A DNA stretch of 64,000 nt from Amyelois transitella (lineage: Eukaryota > Arthropoda > Insecta > Lepidoptera > Pyralidae): NCBI RefSeq assembly GCF_032362555.1, contig NC_083506.1, forward strand, positions 10,339,501 to 10,403,500. The letters are read 5' to 3'. Position numbers and translations under genes: made by a program. Under the pieces are notes generated by a model. The model was not told the DNA's origin. It was given only the letters and a program-made list of their open reading frames with translations, and made no database searches. Below are positions 27,881-39,100 of the stretch, one piece after another (the first letter of the stretch is position 1; each line of letters begins with the position of its first letter).

Positions 27881-27939
27881 TTTTATAGCATTGGGGAAAA
27901 TTATAGTATATGCATGTTATATTCCCCAATGCTATAAAA
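27881..27939. repeat. Hairpin: 17-bp perfect inverted repeat with 25-bp loop
   Basis: TTTTATAGCATTGGGGA (27881-27897) is repeated in exact reverse complement at 27923-27939. It adjoins the end of a SINE copy. Possible small palindromic insertion. Confidence 0.75.
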
Positions 27940-28054
27940 TTAAAGATGAAAGGAGATAAAATACAAAAACATTTTAAGGTGTGTCAAAGTGTCTCACCTT
28001 TAACACGACCAATAAGTAATCCGAAATACCAAGAATTCAAACAAATATCCACTT

Positions 28055-28290
28055 CACTTACAAACTCATTAAACAACACTTAGTCACCCACACACTTTAA
28101 CAAGATATTCTGTGAAACCGACACTGCAATAGGTATCCCTTGGCAAGCACAGGTCCATGCTCTGTGCCCACAGTAATCTGTCTGCGCGAGAGCACGCGGA
28201 GCTTCCGTCCGTAACGCACGCCAGCTGGCATCCAACTGGCAAGTGACAGGCGAGAGCGGGCCAATGAGCGGTGCGTACAAGAGATGGGAG
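28055..28290 (-). promoter_or_regulatory. CpG-rich promoter-like patch with CCAAT element
   Basis: A GC-rich island with clustered CpG (around 28170-28260) in AT-rich DNA. On the minus strand it carries ATTGGC (CCAAT-type, about 28260) and ends with a consensus donor GTAAGT at about 28041-28046, as expected for a short 5'UTR exon. It may be the first exon of a minus-strand gene that includes the orphan exon at 24602-24708; that link is inference. Confidence 0.3.
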
Positions 28291-30660
28291 AGGTTCGAAA
28301 ATTGTTAATTGACACTCGTGAAAGTGGCAATATGAATACTAACATGGCAATAGACTTGTTAATTTTCATGATTTTTTGTAGTTGTAAACAAATATGTTTT
28401 TTTACGATAGTTAGCTAATCGCAACATTGTGTAGTGTTATCTTTTCCTGTGGTTTGCTCATAGTAGGATGTAGGACAAGTACTTTACATGCTGGGTTAGG
28501 TAATAACAGAACCTTACTTCGCGCGACAATATTACAATTTTTGTTTTCCACGAACAGAAGATAACGCAGTTAAAGTAAAGATTATGCACTGACAAATTAA
28601 ATACACGTGTCCCATCACTAGACACAATTGTCAAAATAATCAAGCTACATTGTATATTAGTATATAAAATATAAAAAAAAACCCGGACATTTACCTACAC
28701 TTCTTCCATTTAGTTCCTTTTAACGGTCCACATTAATTTTATCGCCATGGTTTATACGGATTAAACATAGTGGCGTAAGCAAGAAGGTATGCATTCAAAC
28801 CGTTGAGGTTCCAACGAAACCAAATTAATTCCCTATGTAGTAATTTCATTATCATAACCCTGACCCCTTTTTCAGCCGACTTCAAACAAGGAGGGGTTCT
28901 CAAGTTTCTTTCTGCTTCCCCGCTTATCCTTTATAAATTACACGCATTCTTTGACTATGTTGCCATGCGCTATAATCACGCCATCGCGTACTTTGACGCG
29001 CATGACAAATGAGACTATGCGCTTACAATCCTAATACTTAGTTGTAGCTGCGATACAGCTAAAACTATTAGGATAAATTCTTTACCGTTACACACGTTTA
29101 TTTGACAAGCCTCCCGAAATGTCTATCCCTGACCATTTATAATCATTTTAGGCCCATTTACGTCGTCGGAATCCTCGTCATATTCACGGTAATGACCTCT
29201 TCCAAAGTGATTATAGGTACAATTTTATTGTTGTGACTATAGCTTTTACCCGGGGTGGGGATGACAAAACATTTTTGTATTTAAATACATATATGTGCAG
29301 TACACGTGACATTGTGGATAAAAGTTACCTCTGAAACTAAGAATAAGGCAAAGGGACTTTGCCATACGAAAAAGATAAGTGTAGAAAAATGATTAGTTAC
29401 ATGAGAAATACTTTTCAGGGAAGTTGACAAGGCATAATGTTTTAATATTTTATGTTCTCGTTCTTTCTATCACTTTGATACAGAGACTTCAGACTTAGTA
29501 TTGGAATGAGTTCAGTTCCAGTCGGATTGATCAAGGAGGGTGAGTCGGTAAGTCAGTAAAGTTATCTCATATACTACTAATCAGGTAAAGCGCTTAATTA
29601 AATACACGAAAACAAATAAAATGGAATGACTCAGCAATATTACATATATGTAAATATTGAGCCAATGCTAATCATAATGTTGAGTCATAAGATACAAGAC
29701 TATCAAGCTAAATTAAATTTTCCATCACCAGGCTACTTACTGACCCAACCTCAAGTAAGTATGTATCAAACACGAAGACAAACCATTTCACCAGACCAAC
29801 ACTACAGAGGCACTTGTCAGATATTTAAAAAAATATTTTTGGAGTGGTAAAGGAATAACGTTGTTAAAGCAAACTCTAGCCCCTGAAACATCAGTGGAAG
29901 GTGAATCAGGAACACTCAGAAATGAGAAATCTCTCTTTCTCTCATTTTTACATCTCGACAATGAGACCTGTCCATCTGACAAAAAGTGGTCATCGCAGTT
30001 TACAAACACTGCTAAGGATATTGGTTACAGGGCGTAACCCTGACCAAATTTTATTACCTTCCCAGCTCAAATAAACTGGCTTGTTTACATTACATCCCAA
30101 ACAAGTCGCTTTACTGCCACATAACAGACATTATCAAGTATACAAATAAAGCTGATTAATAAAATGACTTACACATTCACCATTTCATTATCAGTAATGG
30201 GGCTAAGTAATTACTGTCCAAGTTTAAAACTGTCATGACACTTAATAAAACACACCTAACAGCTACTTGAACATGTTATGTTTATGTCCAAAATTTAACA
30301 TTGATTAATCAGGGACATCCAGTTGAGAGGTCAAATAAAGAGTCACCAAAACTGTAATAAAGTAAAAGAAGTATGCAGAAATTGTGGCAAGTGGAAAGAT
30401 GTAGTCTCTACTCCCCCCCTTTAGAAAAGAGGCATCATTTAATATGCATACATGTATTTACATTTTATATTGATTTGTAACCATCCCTGGGGGCAAACAG
30501 GGATTCACATTGGAAATTCTGAAAAAAGTGATGTAGGTATATTTGACCTCGAAAATAAAAGAAGCAAACTATTTTTTAATGTTTACACTTCATCTATTGA
30601 ACTTATGGAATTCTTCGTAGCAATCTGTTTCTGGCTGTTAATTGGCAAAGCTGACTTCAA
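28291..30660. other. Non-coding stretch with repeat scraps
   Basis: No gene supported. A 'gccgacttcaaacaaggag' scrap at about 28876 belongs to a repeat also seen at 43319 (accgacttcaaaaaatgagg). A LINE-tail scrap (aattgtggcaagtggaaag) is at about 30380. Confidence 0.4.
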
Positions 30661-30674
30661 ATTTATGACACTGT

Positions 30675-30788
30675 AAAATTAATAGTGAATAAAATGTGTA
30701 TGTATTCATTAATATAATGAGAGAATTCTGGAAAATTAATAGTGAATAAAATGTGTATGTATTCATTAATATAATGAGAGAATTCTGG
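30675..30788. repeat. Perfect 57-bp tandem duplication (two units)
   Basis: The unit at 30675-30731 is followed immediately by an identical unit at 30732-30788. It starts aaaattaatagtgaataaaa and ends gagagaattctgg. Identity of both units suggests a recent event. Confidence 0.9.
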
Positions 30789-31389
30789 ATGTGAGTGAAG
30801 CAACAGTATACAGGGATAATAGCAAGTGGAAAATGTACTCTCTGCCTAAGCCACAGGGATAGATGCGCGATTGGAGCCCATTTATATGTATTCGTAATTT
30901 AAATACTACATGAGAAATTATATTGCCAAGGGACAAGCCTTCATAACACGCAACTCAATTTCATGATATTATGAATCATCACCAGGAAAAGGCAACATTA
31001 TCTACCTCCTAACACCGGAATAAAAACACCAAAAAACGATTGAAGTGCAAGGTTAGGTCACTGAGAAAATTGCTAAAGAGCATCATCACGTCAAGTCTCA
31101 GATAGGGCAGTCAGCTCTCTTCAATAGAAACAAGATAAAATGCTTCAAATGTCACGAATCACAATCCGTAAAAAAGGCGGTGCCGACTGCCGTGATCCGA
31201 GTTGAAGCTTGGGCGATGGCGGTCAAGTAACGGCCAATGGGACCATATTATATCCCATGTACAAGGCGCATAGTAGGAAATAAAAACAATCTATGAAAAT
31301 ATATTATCAAAAACTCACCACATGACACCGATATATCGCAATAAATTCAACAATCACTCACAACACAACACAAAACACTCCACATTCAC

Positions 31390-32050
31390 TATAGGTCGCG
31401 CGGTGGTTAAAGAACGCTCGGAAAAAATAGTGGGGGCAAACGGCGCATGTGTACATTCGCGCTCAAAAATGCTAAGGGAAATGTTTTTTTTTATTTATTT
31501 AATACTAGCTGTTGTCCCGCAAGTTCGCCCGCGTGATTTTCCAAAAAAAAGTAGCCTATGTTTTAACTCGGTTATTTAACTATGTATATCCATATCTTAT
31601 AATATACTTATAATGTTAGCATGGATTTTGTGCCTTATAAATACTTATAATCCCTACTTATATTATAAATGTGTATGTGTGTATGCATGTTTAGTTTTCA
31701 CACTTAACCTGACCTGGCTGAACCAATTTTGATGAAATTTGACATAGTTATATTCAACCGTGGACGGACATAGGGTAGGGGCGACTTGTACTGTTTGAGA
31801 ATTGATATATTATTTTAAGTTGTCGCGTACAAATACGATAAAACAATTTGTGCGCAACAGTCCCCAAGAGACACGGGACGCGCGAACTCAACGCGGGAAG
31901 TAAAGAGTGACTAATCCACCAATCCGTGTCGCCGTCGGCGCACACCCGCCCCCCCTCTCTCCTCGTCGCACCTAATAGACCTAAAAATTGATCACTGCGC
32001 ATGCCCCTTCTACTTTTGCCGAGCGTTCTTAAACCACCGCGCGACCTATA
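31390..32050. repeat. Pair of 32-bp inverted repeats about 600 bp apart
   Basis: 31390-31421 (begins tataggtcgcgcggtggtta) is matched by 32019-32050 in reverse complement at 31 of 32 positions, with weaker matching continuing inward (toward 'aaaagtag' and 'ggggca' blocks). The interior holds a retrotransposon-like tail (actagctgttgtcccgcaag, from about 31505) and CpG-rich DNA at 31860-31970. It could be a foldback or terminal-inverted-repeat transposon, or two inverted copies of one repeat. No transposase frame is visible. Confidence 0.5.
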
Positions 32051-32859
32051 CACAGACACACACGATCCACGATTCCACGACCACCAACGAGACAAGAAAC
32101 GAAACGAACGGAATTAACGGAGCAAACAGAGAACGAACGAACTGCACGACGATTTGTAGGTTGTAGGCATGGATGTTGACGTTTTTGACTTTTCGTGACA
32201 GTTCGCTACACTAGCGCCACGTGCTCGGATGAATTATCTGGACTAGACTCTGAAGACCTAGGCTGGACATAGTCTTGCGACACAGCCGTTCTTCTCCTGT
32301 GTCGGTATAATCACTTTGTATAAAATAAACCATACATACATTTATAATTAAGTCGATACTATAAGACTCTATACAATTTATCTATGAGTGAAAGATAAGG
32401 TAGGATAGGAAAGGTGGAAGTGGTGAAGCAACGGCAAATTTGAAAAATGATCGACTAGTCGTTCTAAATAAACCGGCATGTTACACTTTTGTAAAGATAA
32501 GTTTTATTTATTTGACAAACAAAAGAATTTATTATTATATTAACAAGACACTGCAGAATACGACACTTTTTCATCAAATTATGAACCAAAATGTGTTCAT
32601 TTGCAAAATTGCATTGCAATCATAATTTAAAGTTCCTAAATTATCATTTCATACAGAAGTTGTCACTGCTATATTTTCGTCTTTTTATCCAGTTTATCGA
32701 AAACGTATAGAATACGATGCAACTATTTATGATATAAAAATCAAAATTAAAAGCTTGTATTAATAAACAAAATGTCGTAATATTTAATCTATTCATGCTA
32801 GGGATATCTGTTTGGTGGAATAGTAGCTATCAGCCGTGATAACTGGGAGTCCACAAAAT

Positions 32860-32970
32860 ATTCTCGGTTCTGTCATATACCCAATTTTTCTTCCTTCTGG
32901 CTTTAGTCCCGGTTGCATCCTCACGATTTTGGAGAGGTGCCCGAACCGAAACAGAATCATTTCAGCATTT
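32860..32970 (-). repeat. SINE-like repeat end, minus-strand copy
   Basis: Reverse complement matches the 7899 and 61978 repeats almost base for base across cgtgaggatgcaaccgggac and the following aagccagaaggaagaa. An open frame here (32793-32984) is therefore repeat-derived. Confidence 0.55.
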
Positions 32971-33173
32971 CCTAGATATAACATAACAGAATGTGGTTAA
33001 TATTTATGTCTTTGCTTTGACCATTTCTTTGGTTTCGACTTGACATTTGTAATTACTTCAAATGTCAAAGTTACTCAGTCTAACTTTTGCATAAAAACGT
33101 CAAAATCATTGAAATGAACACTTGTTTTGGTCCGTGAATATATGTGTATTTCGGTGTGATTTAAAATTTTAAA

Positions 33174-36100
33174 ATGTTTCTAACGCGACAATGCACAAAA
33201 ATACAAAAGTGTGCAAGAATTCTTGCCTGCAAAAATTTTCTCACCAGTGCCAATTATTCAACTGTACCAGGTTCTTGTGAAAATTATGATTCCGTAAGGT
33301 TAGAAAGATCTTGGCTGATTTCTAATTTTATTTATTTGTCTTGATGTTTTTTCTTTAAACAGATATGTTTATTTCATTTTTCCAGATCAATTTTATACAT
33401 CAGAAAATGTAAGCAAAACATTAATGCTATAAAAGCAAGAGAGAATGTAGCGCGATATTCGACTGTTTATAAGGAACCAAAAAATTCACAAGACTTATTG
33501 GAAAAACTTATAGCTGGACTTTCGAGTGACATACACCAGAAAAATAGGGTTTATAAGAATGATCTTATGAGAGTCATGAACAAAGTGAAAGATCTAAGGT
33601 TTTCAAGTTCAAAACAAGGCCTCTTGTTGATCAGATGCTGTGGTGAATTGTTGCCAGATGAGGCACCAGCGGCGAGAATGGCTCTTGTTGAACAACTTTG
33701 GAATATTTTAAAGTAAATAAACTAGTATAACCAATAAGTTTGTATGAAAAGATTTATTAAGTTTGTGGTTAAAACAAAATACATAGTTATTGATCATAGA
33801 AAGAGGAAAGATGTTGTCTTTTTCTATCCCTCATGGATAGAAGTGTGGTTATGTGTATGTGTGATTCCTCTTTCCTGTATGGTTAGGAAGAGATTTCATC
33901 TTTACTCTTGCAGCAATCCCTGGATAATTTTGGTTCACTTTTTTCAATTCTATTATGCAATATGATTGGTACAGTGTACTCTTTAATAAGTTGTATTAGA
34001 TTTAGGATTTATCATACCAAACTGCATCCAGCATGTAGTTTTCTTCTTAATTCATAGTTACATATACTCTCTGGATAGGAGCCAGGGTGCATCTTTTGAC
34101 TAAGATTCTTGATTGGGTGAGGCAGGTTTTTATTCAAAGCTTCTTCTATATTACCTCCACAACCTTTGCAGGGGAACCTTACCCATACTGGATCATGGCA
34201 ACATCTAGTTGCCTGAATGTGAAGGTGTCCTCACGATGTTCACAGTTTGGAGTAGTATCAGAGCTTCCAGCATCAAACTATTTTATTGTTATTTTTGCTC
34301 ACAACATTAAACTTTCCAGGACTCACACGAAATTTGAAGTGGCTCACTACAACGAGTTACTAAGGGTGTACATCGCCAATAAGAGGACACTGACAGCCAG
34401 TAGTTTCATCAGCCAAATGCATCCGGTTGCACCTAATATCACCACTTATGAACTAATTTTAAGAGCTCTTGGGGAGGTAAGTTAAATCTTTTGATAATAG
34501 GAATTATGTTGATCTCACTAAGACAGCAATCATTAAGTAGAGGGCCACTCTACCACTTTTTTATTATTTACATACATAGGTATTTATATTATTTATCCCT
34601 TAAAGACAGAACTAAAACTCTCATAAAGACTAAATGGCCACATTCAGTTGTATGGATTTATTTATTTCATTGTTATAACTAAAGGAGTTTGAAACTCCTG
34701 TCTGATGTCCTTACATAATTTACCTGGCCAATTTTTGGATCATGGTTGTTGGGCTAATTGAAATTGTTTATTTCTTTTTAGGCACCTCTTACATTATCCA
34801 CAGTCTCACATAGCTCTGATGTAATCTAGAGAAAGAGAAGTAATTAATTTTATTGATGAGTTATTCCTGTTTGATCACCCACATTGATCTGCTCTTCATT
34901 ATTATTACATATAAGTTTTATCTGATGTGATCCACTCTGAAATATTTTCTATTCTGTTCTATTCCCCTGTTCAGTGTGGATGGGGATCAGGAAAGAAAGG
35001 AATAGAAAATAGTTAAAATAACGTTGACACCCACTTGGATATCATATTTTAGGGATAAGACTAGGATGAGAAATTGCGACTCTTATTGACCAAGAACTAG
35101 TCTTTAGACTTGAAGTACTTATATTCAGATCTTAATCAATTTTTGATATTTTTTTACATTTCAGGCCGGAGATCTGAATCAAGCTACAGAAGTTATATCC
35201 AATATGAAGGCGCAAGGTTTGCCAGCCACAGAGAGCATATTCAACTCACTGATCATTTGTCAAGGAAAAGCAGGGTGAGTATGTCAATTTGTTTGCATAT
35301 TAGAAGTCAATACATGTCAGAACTAGTTTCTATACTGTTTTATTTTCTGTTATAAGAAAGGTCTGCTGGAAGAGATTTCTTTAGAAATAAGCAGAACCTT
35401 ATTTTATTTTTTTTATTTTATTTATTGGTTTTTATATCCTTGATTAAAGAGTACTATGTCGCTCGGATAAATATTGTACCATACAAATTTTATTATGCAC
35501 GATAAGGTATAAATAAATAAATTACAGAAACGTGAACAACATCCAAGAAGTTTTATCCATGATGAAGTCTCTCAAATTCGAAACCACTGTTGACACATAC
35601 ACGGCCGTGGTCCGAGCGTTGGCCTGTAATAAACAGCCAGCGCATATGTTCAACGAGTTGGACAAGGGCGTCAGAAGTGGGGTGAAGTTTGAAGAGGCAC
35701 ATATAATGGAGATTGTGAAGACTGCGGCTGAGTTCGGATTGTACGAGACTATTCCTAAGGTATAGGAATTCTTAAGTATTGACTATGTATATCAATCATC
35801 CGATTTTTATATACCCCTATGTGTTTTTCAATACCTCTTCTGTTAACTGTATACATACATATAATCACGTCTATATCCTTTGCGGGGTAGAAAGAGCCTG
35901 ATAGGCCACGCTCAGCTGTTGGCTTTATCATAGAATTGAGGTTCAAATAGTGAAAGGTTGCTAGTCCATCGCCTAATAGAAGAATCTCAAGTTAAATAGT
36001 TTTAGTAAACTTAAGATTCTTCTTTCTAATTGGTAATTTGTGTTCAGTACAACCATTTTTATAAGTCACTTAGGCAATATCCGACGGCGCGGAATAGCGC

Positions 36101-39100
36101 AACCTACCGCCAAATCAAACACAAGGAAAGCTTAATTAAATAACGACCTTTTTACAAGTATATCAATCTTGAAATCTAAAAACAATATGTCTCCTGCTAT
36201 CTCGCTCATTTCAACAGCGGACATTTCAGTTCGCGAGTTTTAATTGCACACTCTGATAGGCTCAAATGTTTTCGCGCCATATTTGATTTCCGCGGAGGTG
36301 TAAGTTATAATAGTGGTAATATTATAAGTATCTGACAAAAAATATATTATGCGACTAAGGAATCAGCATATAAATATGGGATTCTTCTTATAGCCGATGG
36401 GCTAACAACTTTTCACTATTTGGATCTCAATTCTATCATTAAGCCGAACATGGCCAATCAGTCTTTACAAAACTGTTGGTTCCCTATACCACGCAGGGGA
36501 TATAGAAGTGATTATATGTATACCAATTTTATATTCCACAGATACTCCGATACCTACCCGAGGAGACACTGAAGACTCCTTCGATATCTCCCTACATGCA
36601 GAGTGTATCCACTACATTGGTATACCAGAACCATCCAATAGCAGCATTGGAGATTTACAAATGTCTACCGTTACCGTCCTTTGGCCCGAAGGATGACAAG
36701 GGATTGCACGGGAGGAGTCTCGTCAGGGATTGTGTCAAGGCTTCCATTGTAAGTTGATATTATTTTGTCTTTGCTTGAAATTCGTGAATTTTATGTGAAG
36801 AAGGATTTTTTGTTCACATAGTATTTTTTGGAAATTGCATACCGTGCCCGGCACTAATCAAAAATAGGACTAACACTAAAAAATAATAGGTCCACTCCCA
36901 CCTCTTTCCCATGGATTCCCATGGATTCTTTTTTTAGGCGATGGGCTAGCAACCTTTTACTGTTTGAATCTCAATTCTTTCATTTAGCCAAACAGCTGAA
37001 TATGGCCTATCAGTCTTTTCGGGACTGTTGGCTCTGTCTTCCCCGCAAGAGATATGGACAGCATTTATTAAACCAACAATTATGATTTTAGCCATCCAGC
37101 ATCATAGGACTTATAACTCAAGAACTCATGGCATCCGGGCGTAACCCCATTGCAATACAAAACGCTTCAGAAGCCGCTTTACAGCAGGGGAAGGTGCCTC
37201 TAGCCCTGGACATGTTCATGCGGATGAAGCAGCTAGGGTTGCCTCTCAGACCGCACTACTTCTGGCCGGTGCTGTTACAGAACTCTAAGAGCTATGGGGA
37301 GAAAGGTAGGATGATATTATAATAAGTTTCACAATCAGGCAGACAGTTAACCAGTCAGACAGGCAGATAGTAAGAAAGGCAGACAGTCAGACAGACTGTT
37401 AGCCAGTTCGACAGGCAGACAGTAAGAAAGGCAGACAGTCAGACAAGCAGGCAGTTAGAGAGGCAGACAGTCGGACAGATAGTAAGACTGGCAGACAGTC
37501 AGCTAGACTGACAAACAGACAGTCAGACAGAATGCGTCAAAAGCCGCTTACAGCAGGGGAAATCCCTCTAGCCCTGGACATGTTCATGCGTATGAAGCAG
37601 CACGGGTTGTTACTCAGAACGCACTAATTCTGGCTGGTGCTGTTACAGAACTAAGAGTATGGGGAGAAAAATAGGATGTTATTATAAGCTTCACGCGTGA
37701 AGCTTATAATAACATCCTATTTTTCTCAGTCAGACAGTAAGACAGTCAGGGTCATGTACATGAAATAAATTAACGCATTGTCAAAAACAGACACGGAAAG
37801 CTTTATAAATTCCTGCGATAGAAAGTTCTGCAATAAAGTAAATAATTTTTATTCAACTTCATTAACTATGATATTTTTTTCAGGCATAATGAACACCCTA
37901 TCAACAATGCTGTCGATGGACGTAAAACCGGATTACGAGACGATAATGAACTACGCGCTGCCGTACGTCAGTTTCACGTCACCTCAAAACCTGATGAAGA
38001 AGTTCCAAGAAGCGGGTCTTCCGATCAGCTCGGTCTTGACGCCTATGATGGAGACGTTACTGAACACGGGGCAAGTCAGGGCCGCGAGCGAAATATGTAA
38101 GTGAATATATATTTAAGTATTTACTTTTAAATGTAAGTACTTATATATTTTCCTATCTAGGGAACAGCGAAATAATACTACACAGTCTTTTGTAAAATAG
38201 GTATAGCTTGAGTCTCTGATAGATGTTAAAATTATCATATATTTGTATTAATCTTTATTTTACAGTTAGTTCATTTGTTAAATGTTATCCATATCCAAAC
38301 TTGCGTACTTATATTTTTCTTCTACATCGATACACTCTTAACGACGGGTTTTTCGCGTAATAGCTATTTAGATATGAATACAATTTGTATTTGATTTGGA
38401 AACTGAACTAAACATAACTTGTCGGACTAGTATAGAACTGTTTATTTCAATAAAATCTTAGGCCCACTCTTATTTATTTAACAAAACAATATTCTTTACA
38501 ATTCCAGGCGAGCTATTCAAAGGGAAAGTAGACGGCGAAAAGCTCTTAAAACCACTGCTTAAAGGTTATCTGACAAGTTCAGACGATGTGTGCACGGTAC
38601 ATATACTAGAAGACATATTAGGCAAGGCATCAGATAGAAGTAAAGATTGGGTAGGCCGGTTCCTGTGTGTGTTTATGCAACATAAGAAAGTTCAAGAGGA
38701 TATTTCTGACTTCAAGAAACTGGTCAATGTAAGTGTATCTCATACAAACAATCATGTCTTTATCACTTACGGGGTAGACGGAGCCAGCAATCCCATAAAG
38801 TCTGAACATGGCCTGCTTGCCATTCATGTTCAGCTTTATGATGTAAAGATGTAATTGAGATTCAAATAGTGACAGATTGCCAGCCTATCCCTTAGTTGCC
38901 TTTTATGAGATCCATCGGACAGAGATGGAGTGGTCCTAATATAAAATAATAAAGTGTCATAGTAATAGGAACTACATGACACGAGTTATCGAAGAATCGC
39001 GCAAAAATGTACCCGTTAATGCGCGGCTCTTTTTCATGTAGAAGTCTTTTCAATATTTATTCCAGGTGATATCAAAACGAAAACTCAAGATATCTACTGC

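Noticed and set aside
32793-32984. 63-codon minus-strand frame that resembles a small terminal exon (KIVRMQPGLKPEGRKIG)
   Set aside because: Its core matches the repeat ends at 7899 and 61978 nearly base for base, so it is repeat-derived.
37340-37535. CRISPR-like array (short repeated CAGACAGT units)
   Set aside because: Units are irregular, without unique spacers of constant length, inside a eukaryotic intron; it is a degenerate tandem repeat.
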